From NCBI RefSeq assembly GCF_003966155.1, contig NZ_RXNS01000002.1, positions 248,001 through 312,000 on the forward strand: 64,000 bases of DNA. The letters are read 5' to 3'. Position numbers and translations under genes: made by a program. The notes below the pieces were generated by a model. That model searched no databases, was not told the origin of the DNA, and worked only from the letters and a program-made list of their open reading frames with translations. Source of the DNA: Halomonas nitroreducens (GTDB lineage Bacteria > Pseudomonadota > Gammaproteobacteria > Pseudomonadales > Halomonadaceae). This document shows, piece after piece, positions 35,903 to 44,194 of the stretch (position 1 is its first letter; each line of letters starts with the position of its first letter).

Positions 35903-36712
35903 TCAATGGGCGTGGTCATGCCCATCGTCGTGATGGCCATCCTCGGGCTGCTGGGCCGCCTCCGCCTTATGGTGGTCGTCGGCGTCCGGGGCATCCGCCG
36001 CTCCGTCATGGTGGCCATCATCGGCCGCCCGATGGGCCCCCGCGGTGTCCGCCATGGCCAGCAGGTTGCCATGCTCGTGGTCATGGCCGTCGTCGGCCCG
36101 GGGCTGAGCAGCGTCGGGGGCGGGATCATCCCGGGAGTCGCCTTCCCCCGCCATGGCCGACATATTGCCGTGTTCATGGTCATGGCCATCGTCGGCCGTG
36201 TCCTGCCGCGCCTCGGGCGTGATCGAGGCGACATAATCCTGCTCGGAGAGTTCCGGTAAGCGCTGCAGGAAGGCCACCATTTCCCACAGCTCCTGATCCT
36301 CGTGAGTCACGCCCCAGGCCGGCATGCCGGTCATCTTGATACCGTGCTTGATGATCCAGAACTGCTCGGCCGGCGAACGATGGCCCGGCTCGGTCAGCCG
36401 CGGCGGCATGGGGTTGAGGCCAGCCCGCAGCACCGTGCCGTCGAGTCCCGGCTTGAGGTGACAGGCCGTGCAGAGCTCCTCGTAGGCGCGGGCCCCCTGG
36501 CGGATCATCTCGGGGTCGTCGAGGTCGGGCACCTCGACATCCTCGGCCCGGGTGGACACCGAGGCATGCATCGTGGAGTGCAGCGCCGAGTCGACCAGCG
36601 GCAGGTGATCGTCACTGGCGGCCACGTTGTACATGCCGCTGTGCATGTAAGCCATGGCTCCCGCAGCGAGCAGGACGAGACCCAGCGCCATGCCGGCAAG
36701 AATGCGAAACAT
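35903..36712 (-). CDS. Membrane-anchored class I cytochrome c with long His-rich C-terminal tail
   Basis: A 269-residue protein. One N-terminal helix (about residues 3-22) anchors or exports it. A single c-type haem motif CTACH is at 81-85 and a Met ligand is probable in KMTGMPAWG (Met127 or Met130). After residue 170 comes a tail of about 100 residues with 16 His and many Asp, including two near-identical copies of DDGHDHEHGN (174-183 and 207-216). The tail could bind metal ions such as Cu, Ni or Zn. It is a single gene; its physiological partner is unknown. The start at 36712 places the signal helix correctly. Confidence 0.78.
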   Translation of the reverse strand: MFRILAGMALGLVLLAAGAMAYMHSGMYNVAASDDHLPLVDSALHSTMHASVSTRAEDVEVPDLDDPEMIRQGARAYEELCTACHLKPGLDGTVLRAGLNPMPPRLTEPGHRSPAEQFWIIKHGIKMTGMPAWGVTHEDQELWEMVAFLQRLPELSEQDYVASITPEARQDTADDGHDHEHGNMSAMAGEGDSRDDPAPDAAQPRADDGHDHEHGNLLAMADTAGAHRAADDGHHDGAADAPDADDHHKAEAAQQPEDGHHDDGHDHAH

Positions 36713-36865
36713 ATGGACAAACCTCTGATTCGTAGGTGGTGCGGTGCTTCCACTCGAGTGGCGCCCCCCTCGACCCGCCGCACCACGGCGAGTGACAGGG
36801 CTGGGCCGGCCGAGAGGTCGGCACGTCCGCTGGACATGGTGTGCGTGAACTCCCGCCAGCGGATA

Positions 36866-36884
36866 CGTGGCACAGTGTGCCACG
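36866..36884. promoter_or_regulatory. Perfect inverted repeat CGTGGCAC-AGT-GTGCCACG
   Basis: An 8-bp perfect dyad with a 3-base spacer lies in the 207-bp gap upstream of the cytochrome c gene and downstream of the lipoprotein gene. It could be an operator for the cytochrome gene or part of a terminator for neither gene in particular; no regulator was assigned. Confidence 0.35.
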
Positions 36885-36919
36885 CCCGCGGCCGGAGCTC
36901 GACCGCCGAGCCCGAATGC

Positions 36920-37558
36920 CTAGCCCCGGCAGAACGGCCAGATCTGGTAGAAGCGATCGCAGCGGAACTCGGCCTCGCAGGCGGCCAGCTGCGAGCGATA
37001 GCGCACGGCGGTCGCGGCAACCTGCCGGGCAGCGCTGCGCACGCCGGGCTTGCTGCGGTAGGCCCCCCGCCGATAGCCGCCCTGACCCTCGTGGTAGGCC
37101 AGGTAGAGGTGCTCGGGATTGTGCAGTGACACCCCCGTCATGCGCCGGGTGCGCGCGTTATACCAGCCGATGAAGTCGGTGGCATCCTCCATGTCGCTGC
37201 GGCTGGCGAACCAGCCGGCGGCCTCTGCCTGGTACTCCCCCCACACCGGGTCCTGTGCCTGGGCGTAGCCGAAGGCCGACGATGGGCGGGTCCAGGGGAT
37301 GAAACCCAGCAGGCGCTGCCGAGGAGGCTTCACATGGCTGCGAAAGGATGACTCCCGCTCGATGAAGGCCATCTGCGTCCAGATCGGCGTCCCCCACTTC
37401 TGCTGGGCGTCGCGGGCGGCGTCGTACCAGTCCGGTTGCTCACGGAAGATCTCGCACAGGTTCGTCTGGTCCCGGGGCGGCGCCGGCGCGAACATGGCAC
37501 AGCCCGTCAGGCCGAGGGCCATGCCCAGTAGACCCAGCCGACCGATCCATCGCGTCAT
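36920..37558 (-). CDS. Lytic transglycosylase-like lipoprotein (SLT domain)
   Basis: A 212-residue lipoprotein. The lipobox GLTGC places the acylated Cys at 20. The SLT-type domain covers about 50-175: the probable catalytic Glu69 in FIERESSFRSH, GYAQAQDPVWGEY, and the late motif YLAYHEGQGGYRRGAY. It is close to the usual length of short membrane-bound transglycosylases of the P. aeruginosa type and would act on peptidoglycan at the outer membrane. The C-terminal 35 residues contain four Cys, which may form disulphides. Confidence 0.8.
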   Translation of the reverse strand: MTRWIGRLGLLGMALGLTGCAMFAPAPPRDQTNLCEIFREQPDWYDAARDAQQKWGTPIWTQMAFIERESSFRSHVKPPRQRLLGFIPWTRPSSAFGYAQAQDPVWGEYQAEAAGWFASRSDMEDATDFIGWYNARTRRMTGVSLHNPEHLYLAYHEGQGGYRRGAYRSKPGVRSAARQVAATAVRYRSQLAACEAEFRCDRFYQIWPFCRG

Positions 37559-37704
37559 TCGCTTCCCGCCCCGCCAGGCGCCTCGACTCGCCACCACCCG
37601 CTGTCTCCCTCTCCGGCCCGGCCGCCTGCCGACCGGGCTGATGGCGAGCCTATCACCACTGCCGGCCCGGCGGGAGCCCGGTGGTTCCACGCACCCGCCA
37701 AGGC

Positions 37705-38910
37705 TCACCGCCGCGCCGTCTCCGTTGTGGCGCGGCGACGCGGAACGACCAGCGGTCGGTGCAGCAGGCCGTAGGCCAGGGCGCCGACCACCACGCCCCA
37801 GAAGGCCGAGCCGAGCCCCAGGAAGCTCATGCCCGAGGCCGTGGCGATGAAGGTGATCACCGAGGCCTCCAGGTGATCCTTCTGGGCGGCGAAGGCGCTG
37901 ACGTTGCTGGTGATGGCACCAATCAGTGCCAGCCCCGCCAGCACGGCGACGAACTCGCCGGGCAGCGAGGTGAACAGCGCCACGATGGTGCCGGCGAAGG
38001 TCCCCCCGACCAGATAGAAGACGCCGTTGGCCACGCCGGCGACATAGCGCTTGTCCGGGTCCTCGTGAGCCTCCGGGCTGGTGCAGATCGCCGCGGTGAT
38101 CGCCGCCACCACGGTGGTAATGCCACCGAAGCAGGCGGTCGCGAGGGAGGTCAGGCTGGCAACGGTGACGATGGGCCTGGCCGGGGTGTTGTAGCCGGAG
38201 GTGCGCAGGATCGCCATGCCCGGCAGGAACTGCCCGGTCAGGCTGACCAGTACCAGCGGGATCGCCAGGCTCAGAGTGCCCTGCCACGTCCACTCCGGCC
38301 GGATGAACTGAGGCGAGGCCAGCGCGAGCGTCACGCCCTCGAGGCTCGCCCCCTCCAGGACGACCGCCAGGGCGACGCCGACGATGAGCAGCAGCACCAG
38401 GCTGTAGCGCGGCGTCAGGCGCTTGAACACCAGGTAGGCCAGGATCATGCCGATGGCCAGCGACGGCACCGACTCCAGCGAGACGAAGACGCCGACGCCG
38501 AACTGGAAGAGGATGCCAGCCATCATGGCGCTGGCGATGCCCGGGGGGATCGTCCGGATGATGCGGTCGAAGGAGCCGGTGATGCCGATCACGAGAAGCA
38601 CCGATGCCGTGGCGAGGTAGGCGCCCACCGCCTCGCCGAGCGACAGTTCCGGGAAGAGCGTGACCAGCAGCGCCGTGCCCGGCGCCGACCAGGCGGTGAC
38701 CACCGGCACCTTCAGCCACAGGCTGAGTCCGATGCCCGACACGGCGGCCCCCATGGAGATGGCCCAGACCCAGGAGGTCATCATGGCGCCCGAGATCTCG
38801 GCGCTCTGGGCGGCCTGGAAGAAGATGGCCAGGGGGCCGGCATAGGAGACCAGCACCGCCACGAAGCCGGCGGTGACGGCGGGGAGTGACCAGTCCTGAT
38901 GGAGTCGCAT
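37705..38910 (-). CDS. benE: Benzoate/H+ symporter BenE (second copy)
   Basis: A 401-residue inner-membrane transporter of the BenE family with about 12 hydrophobic segments and the conserved phrases VPVVTAWSAPGTALLVTLFP and CFGGITTVVAAITAAICTSPEAHEDPDKRYVAGV. It follows the ben operon but is separated from the other BenE-like gene by a terminator with a U-tract, so it may be expressed less or from its own promoter. The start at 38910 (MRLHQDWSLPA) is chosen because the family begins there. Confidence 0.85.
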   Translation of the reverse strand: MRLHQDWSLPAVTAGFVAVLVSYAGPLAIFFQAAQSAEISGAMMTSWVWAISMGAAVSGIGLSLWLKVPVVTAWSAPGTALLVTLFPELSLGEAVGAYLATASVLLVIGITGSFDRIIRTIPPGIASAMMAGILFQFGVGVFVSLESVPSLAIGMILAYLVFKRLTPRYSLVLLLIVGVALAVVLEGASLEGVTLALASPQFIRPEWTWQGTLSLAIPLVLVSLTGQFLPGMAILRTSGYNTPARPIVTVASLTSLATACFGGITTVVAAITAAICTSPEAHEDPDKRYVAGVANGVFYLVGGTFAGTIVALFTSLPGEFVAVLAGLALIGAITSNVSAFAAQKDHLEASVITFIATASGMSFLGLGSAFWGVVVGALAYGLLHRPLVVPRRRATTETARR

Positions 38911-38963
38911 GACGAGAACCTCGGCTGAGAAACGGGCGGGCGCCACCAGGGCGCCGACGAAGG

Positions 38964-38998
38964 AAAAAAGGCCCGCACCACCATCGTGGGCACGGGCC
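38964..38998 (-). terminator. Rho-independent terminator between the two BenE-like genes
   Basis: On the minus strand GGCCCG and CGGGCC enclose a further small stem (CCAC/GTGG) and are followed by a run of six T. It lies 30 bases after the BenE-like gene at 39028-40272 and would end most ben transcripts there. Confidence 0.8.
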
Positions 38999-39027
38999 AA
39001 GGGAGGATGCCGGGGCGGACGACGCGC

Positions 39028-40272
39028 CTAGCTGGCCCTCCTGGACAGCGGGCGACGCTCGAAGGTGAAGTCGAAATCCTTGAACTCGACAAGCATCGAC
39101 AGCCCCGCCCCCAGGACCAGCGCCCAGAAGGAAGAGCCGATACCGAGGATCTGGAGCCCGGAGACAGCGATCAGGAAGGAGAACATCGCCCCCACCTCAT
39201 GCTTGCCGGAGAAGGTCATGTGCATCGCCGAGCTGATCACCCGCAGCAGCGCCAGCCCGGCGATGATGGCGATGAAGTAGCTCGGCATGGCCTCGATCAG
39301 GCTGAACACGAAGCCATAGAAGGGCGCGGCCACGACGAAGATGATGCCGACGATGACGGCGGCCACCCAGCGCTTGTCATGGGTGCCGGCTTCCGGCCCG
39401 GAACAGATCCCGGTCATCGGCGCCGCGATGCAGGTGCTGTGCAGGTTGAAGAAGGCCGAGACCATGGTGCCGAAGCCGCCCAGGGCGGTGATGGCATTGG
39501 CGGGCGCATCCTTGTAGCCCATGCCCTTGACCAGGCCCACGCCGGCGGGCGTCTCCATGCCGACCAGGATCAGCGCCAGCGGCAGCCCGTAGGCCAGGAA
39601 GGCGTCCAGGGTGAAGGCGGGCATGATGAACTCGGGGAACCGGACCGAGAACTCCACGCTGGACAGGTCGGCACCGGACACCGCCATGTAGGCCACGCCG
39701 ACCAGCAGGGTGACGACCAGCGGCGGCACCGGACGCAGGTAGCGTGCCGCGAAGAAGAAGGACAGGATCATCACCACCGCCGGCACCACGGCGTTCTGCA
39801 GCGGCATCACCATGTTGATGCCGAACTTGAGCAGAATGCCCGCGACCATGCCCATGACGATCGGCATGGGGATCAGCCGCATGACCAGGCTCATCATGCC
39901 GGCCAGACCGACGACCAGCGAGATGGCCCCGGCGATCAGCGTCGCCCCCAGGGCCTCGTTGAGGCCGACCACGGGAATGATGGCCGCGAACAACAGCGCG
40001 CCGGGGATGGAGTTGGCCATCGGCAGCGGCAGCCGATAGTAGGCCGGAAGGAAGAGCCCGAACAGGCCGTTGATCATCAGATAGCTGATCACCCAGAGCA
40101 GCGTGAACTCCTGGGGGAGCCCCGCCGCGGTGCCGGCACTGATATGGATGATACCGGCGCTGAGGCCGAAGATCCCGGCCACCAGGCCGGCGCTGAGGTT
40201 GTCCGCGTTGAGATCGCGGATGAAGTCGCGTGGCGCGGACATCAGCCCGACGCCTTTTTCGATATGCTTCAC
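39028..40272 (-). CDS. BenE-family aromatic acid/H+ symporter in the ben operon
   Basis: A 414-residue membrane protein, distantly similar to the BenE copy downstream: PLPMANSIPGALLFAAIIP corresponds to the APGTALL region, and FFNLHSTCIAAPMTGICSGPEAGTHDKRWVAAV to the SPEAHEDPDKRY region. It follows benD by 68 bases on the same strand and precedes a strong terminator, so it is the last gene of the cat-ben transcript. It probably imports benzoate or a related acid. Confidence 0.8.
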   Translation of the reverse strand: MKHIEKGVGLMSAPRDFIRDLNADNLSAGLVAGIFGLSAGIIHISAGTAAGLPQEFTLLWVISYLMINGLFGLFLPAYYRLPLPMANSIPGALLFAAIIPVVGLNEALGATLIAGAISLVVGLAGMMSLVMRLIPMPIVMGMVAGILLKFGINMVMPLQNAVVPAVVMILSFFFAARYLRPVPPLVVTLLVGVAYMAVSGADLSSVEFSVRFPEFIMPAFTLDAFLAYGLPLALILVGMETPAGVGLVKGMGYKDAPANAITALGGFGTMVSAFFNLHSTCIAAPMTGICSGPEAGTHDKRWVAAVIVGIIFVVAAPFYGFVFSLIEAMPSYFIAIIAGLALLRVISSAMHMTFSGKHEVGAMFSFLIAVSGLQILGIGSSFWALVLGAGLSMLVEFKDFDFTFERRPLSRRAS

Positions 40273-40340
40273 GATGTGCTCCAGGGGTTATTGTCGTTGG
40301 AAGTCAGGAGAGCGCCCGGGACGGGCGGGCCATCGGCCGG

Positions 40341-41120
40341 CTAGCCGAGGTCGCCACCGGCCACCGGCACCACCGTGCCGGTGATGTAGCTGGCATCGCT
40401 GGAGGCCAGGAACAGGATCGGCCCCACCTGCTCGTCGAGGGTGCCGTAGCGGCCCATGAGGCTGGTGGCCTTGGTCTGGTCGATCAGCGTCTGGTACCAG
40501 GCCTTCTCCTGCTCGGTCTGCTCGGCGGTATTGCGCGGCGTCTTGCGCGGGGGCGCCTCGGTGCCCCCCGGCGCCGTGGCGTTGACGCGGATGCCGTGCT
40601 CGGCGTATTCGAAGGCCAGCGCCACGGTCATGGCGTTGACGCCGCCCTTGGCCGCCGCATAGGGCACCCGCATCAGGCCCCGCGTCGCCACCGAGGACAC
40701 GTTGACGATGTTGCCCCGGCTCTCCAGCAGGTGGGGCAATGCCGCCCGGCAGCACCACAGGGTGGGGAACAGCGAGCGGCGTACCTCGGCCTCGATCTGC
40801 GCCGGCGTGTAGTGCTCGTAGGGCTGGGCCCAGATGGTGCCGCCCACGTTGTTGATCACCACGTCGAGCCGACCGAAGTGCTCCCGGGCCCGGGTCATGG
40901 CGTCCTCGGCGCCCTCCCAGGTCTCCAGGTCGGCCTGCAGGGCGATCGATGCCACGCCCTGCGCCTGGAGGTCGGCCGCCACCTCCCGCACATGGTCGGC
41001 ACGGTCCACCAGCGCCAGGCGGGCCCCCTCGGCGGCGGCGCGCTCGGCGACGCGCTGGCCGATGCCCTGGGCGGCGCCAGTGATCACCATCACCTGGCCG
41101 TCGAAACGTTGGCGGCTCAT
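40341..41120 (-). CDS. benD: BenD, cis-1,6-dihydroxycyclohexa-2,4-diene-1-carboxylate dehydrogenase
   Basis: A 259-residue short-chain dehydrogenase. The cofactor site is TGAAQGIGQ (15-23), the catalytic Ser is near 142 (NVSSVATRG), and Tyr154-x3-Lys158 is YAAAK. It oxidises the benzoate cis-diol to catechol with release of CO2. Its start overlaps the benC stop (ATGA-type overlap), and gene order benABCD confirms the identity. Confidence 0.92.
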   Translation of the reverse strand: MSRQRFDGQVMVITGAAQGIGQRVAERAAAEGARLALVDRADHVREVAADLQAQGVASIALQADLETWEGAEDAMTRAREHFGRLDVVINNVGGTIWAQPYEHYTPAQIEAEVRRSLFPTLWCCRAALPHLLESRGNIVNVSSVATRGLMRVPYAAAKGGVNAMTVALAFEYAEHGIRVNATAPGGTEAPPRKTPRNTAEQTEQEKAWYQTLIDQTKATSLMGRYGTLDEQVGPILFLASSDASYITGTVVPVAGGDLG

Positions 41121-42160
41121 GCGGCCTCCCCGGGTGCCTGGTTGGGGGTGAACTTCTCGTAGTGGAAGCTCTGCGGGGCGATGCCCTGAACATCGAAGTG
41201 CTTGAGCACGGCATCGACCATGGGCGGCGGTCCACACAGGTAGACGTCGATGTCACCGTCGTGCAGGACCTCGGTATCCATGTGATGGGTGACGTAGCCC
41301 TTGCGCGGATGGTCGCTGTCCTCGTCCACCACCACGGTGGCGTAGCTGAAGGTCGGCAGGCGCTCCTTGAGGGCGTCCAGGGCATCAATCTTGACCAGGT
41401 GGTCGTCCTGGTTGACGCCGTAGATCAGGTGCACCGGCGCCTCGCAGCCCTGCCCTTCTTCCTGTTTCTGGGCCAACTGCTCGAGCATGGAGAGGAAGGG
41501 GGCGAGGCCGGTGCCGCCGGCCAGCATCAACACCGGGCGGGTGATCTCGCGCAGGTAGAAGCTGCCCATCGGCCCGCTCAGGGAGAGGCGCTCGCCGACC
41601 TTGCACTGGTCGGTGAGGTAGCCGCTCATCAGCCCCCCCGGGACGTTGCGGATCAGGAAGGTGGTCCGCGACTCCCCCGGCTTGGAGCTGAAGGAGTAGC
41701 AGCGATGCTCGGCGGTGCCCGGCACGTCGATATGGATGTACTGGCCGGGCAGGAAGGCCAGCTCGGCGCCGTCATCGAGGTCGATGACCAGCTCGATGCT
41801 GTCCTCGGAGAGTGGCTCGACCATGGCCACGGTGCCTTCGACCTTGCCCACCGCGGTCTTGCATAGGGTCGAGGCCACCGGCACCTGAACGACACAGTCG
41901 GTGGACGGCACCATCTGGCAGGTCAGCACCTGGCCTTCGGCGGCCTCCTCGTCGGAGAGCGCTTCCTCCAGGTACTCGTCGCCCATGTCGAATTCACCCT
42001 GCTCGCAGTGGCCCTTGCAGGTACCGCAGACGCCATCGGAGCAATCCATGGGCAGGTTGACCTTCTGCCGGTAGGCCGCGTCGAGGACCGTCTCCCCTTC
42101 CTTGCAGCCGATGAATCGGGTGACGCCGTCCTCGAAGTTCAGCGCAATGGTATAGCTCAT
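41117..42160 (-). CDS. benC: BenC, benzoate 1,2-dioxygenase electron-transfer component
   Basis: A 347-residue reductase. The N-terminal plant-type 2Fe-2S domain has Cys40, Cys45, Cys48 and Cys81 (MDCSDGVCGTC and LTCQ). The FAD-binding domain has HRCYSFSS, and the NAD-binding domain has LAGGTGLAPFLSML and YLCGPPPMVDAV. It passes electrons from NADH to the BenAB oxygenase. The start at 42160 (MSYTIALNFED) is preferred over an in-frame ATG six codons upstream. Confidence 0.94.
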   Translation of the reverse strand: MSYTIALNFEDGVTRFIGCKEGETVLDAAYRQKVNLPMDCSDGVCGTCKGHCEQGEFDMGDEYLEEALSDEEAAEGQVLTCQMVPSTDCVVQVPVASTLCKTAVGKVEGTVAMVEPLSEDSIELVIDLDDGAELAFLPGQYIHIDVPGTAEHRCYSFSSKPGESRTTFLIRNVPGGLMSGYLTDQCKVGERLSLSGPMGSFYLREITRPVLMLAGGTGLAPFLSMLEQLAQKQEEGQGCEAPVHLIYGVNQDDHLVKIDALDALKERLPTFSYATVVVDEDSDHPRKGYVTHHMDTEVLHDGDIDVYLCGPPPMVDAVLKHFDVQGIAPQSFHYEKFTPNQAPGEAA

Positions 42161-42217
42161 GGTCGTTCTCCTCCGCACCGGTGTCGGGGGCCGGTCCTTG
42201 TCCCGGCCCCGGCGTCA

Positions 42218-42709
42218 TCAGATGTGATAGACGTCGATGACCTGGTGGATGTAGTCGTTGTTCAGCACCACCTTCTTGTCGGTGATCAGTGGTGTCTCGC
42301 CGGATACGTCCAGGGTGTAGAAGGACGTCCCGAAGTACTGGTTGGTCTGCTGATAGCGGTGGCTGAGGGTGTGCCAGTTGAAGCGCACCGTCACCTCGTC
42401 GCCCTCCTGCCCCAGCACCTCCAGGTTGCTGATCAGGTGCGTGGTGCGCGGCTCGGGAATGCTGGTGGCCCCGGAACGCTCGGTCTTGATCCGGTAAACC
42501 CGGTCCTCGAGCCCCTCGCGGCTCGGGTAGTAGATCAGCGAGATCTCGCTCTGCGGGTCCTCGGTCAGCCGGTCGTCGTCGTCCCAGGCCGGCATCCAGA
42601 ACACCGCATCCTTGCGGTAGCACTCGAGCCACGCGTCCCACTGGCGGTCGTCGAGCAGGCGCGCCTCGCGATGGATGAAGGCCTGAATATCCTGATAGTT
42701 GCTGCTCAT
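42218..42709 (-). CDS. benB: BenB, benzoate 1,2-dioxygenase beta subunit
   Basis: A 163-residue beta subunit of an aromatic-ring dioxygenase, with the cone-shaped SnoaL-like fold. Typical segments are FIHREARLLDDRQWDAWLECYRKDAVFWMPAW and NWHTLSHRYQQTNQYFGTSFYTLD. It lies directly between benA and benC with short gaps. It is structural and holds the alpha3beta3 oxygenase together. Confidence 0.94.
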   Translation of the reverse strand: MSSNYQDIQAFIHREARLLDDRQWDAWLECYRKDAVFWMPAWDDDDRLTEDPQSEISLIYYPSREGLEDRVYRIKTERSGATSIPEPRTTHLISNLEVLGQEGDEVTVRFNWHTLSHRYQQTNQYFGTSFYTLDVSGETPLITDKKVVLNNDYIHQVIDVYHI

Positions 42710-42742
42710 GGTCTCTCTCCCCTCTTCACTGTCGCTGGGCGC

Positions 42743-44110
42743 TTAGGCAGACGCGGTGGCGATGTATTGGCTGCGTTCCTTGTCGATGGCGCGCCGCATC
42801 TCCTCGACCCAGTGCTGGTGGTGCAGCACGTAGAGGCCCTCGTCCTCCGGGGACGCCCCGCTCAGCAGCGGCTGCATGTCGATCGCCTTGGCGTTGTCGT
42901 CGGCCCCCTCGGTCCACTGCTTGGCGCCACGCGACAGGTCGTTCCATTCGGCCAGCTCGCCCTGATAGCCGTTGTGGCAGGCGCGGAATTCCTCCAGGTC
43001 GTCCGGTGTGCCCATCCCCGAGACGTTGAAGAAGTCCTCGTACTGGCGGATGCGCACGCGACGGTTCTCCGCCGACTCGCCCTTGGGCGCGAAGCAGTAG
43101 ATGGTCACCTCGGTCTTGTCCACGGCCAGCGGGCGAAAGACGCGGATCTGGGTGGAGAACTGGTCCATCAGGTAGACGTTGGGGTAGAGGCAGAGATTAC
43201 GGGTCTGGTTGACGATGGAGTCGGCCCGGGCCTCGCCCAGCTCGGCCTCGATCTCGTCCTTGCGGCTGAAGACGGGGCGCACCTCGGGGTTGAGCAGACG
43301 GGTCCACAGCATCATGTGGCCGTGATCAAAGGAGTAGAAGCCGCCCTGGCTCTTCGACCAGCCATCGGCATCCACCGCCTGGGTACCGCCGGCGTCGTAG
43401 TTGCGACGATCCATGGTCGAGGCGTAGTTCCAGTGCACGGTGCTGACGTGATAACCGTCGGCGCCGTTCTCGGCCTGCAGCTTCCAGTTGCCGGTATAGG
43501 TGTAGGAAGAAGTGCCGCGCAGAATCTCCAGGCCTTCCGGCGCCTGGTCGACGATGTTGTCGATCACCTTGGTGGTCTCGCCCAGGTACTCCGCCAGCGG
43601 CATCACCTCGGCGCTCAGGCTGCCGAACAGGAAGCCCTTGTAGTTCTCGAACGTCGGCAGCCGCTTGAGGTCGTGTGAGCCTTCGTGCTTGAAGCCCTCC
43701 GGATAGGCACCGGTCTTCTCGTTCTTGGCCTTGAGCAGCTTGCCGTCGTTCTTGAAGGTCCAGCCGTGGAACGGGCAGGTGAAGGTGCCTTTGTTGCCAC
43801 GCTTCTTGCGGCACAGGGTGGCGCCGCGGTGGGCGCAGGCGTTGATCAGCGCGTGCAGCTCGCCGGCCTTGTCGCGGGTGATGATCACCGGCTGGCGGCC
43901 GAGGGTCACGGTCATGTAGTCGCCCGGCTCACTGATCTGGCTCTCGTGGGCCAGAAACAGCCAGTTGCCTTCGAAGATGTGCTTCATCTCGAGCTCGAAG
44001 AACTCGGGATCGGTGAAGATGCTGCGATGGGCGCGGAAGATACCGGCCTCGGCGTCGTCGACGACGGCACCGCGGACGCGTTGTTCGAGACGATCAAGCT
44101 TGGTGGTCAT
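42743..44110 (-). CDS. benA: BenA, benzoate 1,2-dioxygenase alpha subunit
   Basis: A 455-residue Rieske oxygenase alpha subunit. The 2Fe-2S ligands are Cys92-x-His94 and Cys112-x2-His115 (CAHRGATLC, CPFHGW). The mononuclear iron site is Asp218-GY-His221-VSTV-His226, here with the usual bridging Asp, unlike the amine-type Rieske enzyme at 20163. It hydroxylates benzoate to the cis-1,2-diol. The 84-bp gap before it contains two ATAC half-sites on the minus strand (near 44128-44142). Confidence 0.95.
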   Translation of the reverse strand: MTTKLDRLEQRVRGAVVDDAEAGIFRAHRSIFTDPEFFELEMKHIFEGNWLFLAHESQISEPGDYMTVTLGRQPVIITRDKAGELHALINACAHRGATLCRKKRGNKGTFTCPFHGWTFKNDGKLLKAKNEKTGAYPEGFKHEGSHDLKRLPTFENYKGFLFGSLSAEVMPLAEYLGETTKVIDNIVDQAPEGLEILRGTSSYTYTGNWKLQAENGADGYHVSTVHWNYASTMDRRNYDAGGTQAVDADGWSKSQGGFYSFDHGHMMLWTRLLNPEVRPVFSRKDEIEAELGEARADSIVNQTRNLCLYPNVYLMDQFSTQIRVFRPLAVDKTEVTIYCFAPKGESAENRRVRIRQYEDFFNVSGMGTPDDLEEFRACHNGYQGELAEWNDLSRGAKQWTEGADDNAKAIDMQPLLSGASPEDEGLYVLHHQHWVEEMRRAIDKERSQYIATASA

Positions 44111-44194
44111 GATCCAGATCCTCGGTCTTGTATTCTCGTATCCGGCAGGCCCGGCTCTCGGACCTGCCTGGGCGTCAGGCAAGACGAACCGCGG

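Noticed and set aside
36866-36884. Reading the CGTGGCAC/GTGCCACG dyad as a LexA or Fur box
   Set aside because: It fits neither the CTGT-N8-ACAG nor the GATAAT-type consensus, so it is listed only as an unassigned inverted repeat.
37681-38889. A plus-strand frame coding for a His/Asp/Arg-rich protein of 402 residues
   Set aside because: It looks like a metal-binding protein by composition, but it is the reverse of the BenE transporter gene. The real His-rich protein is the cytochrome at 35903-36712, which has a haem motif and signal helix.
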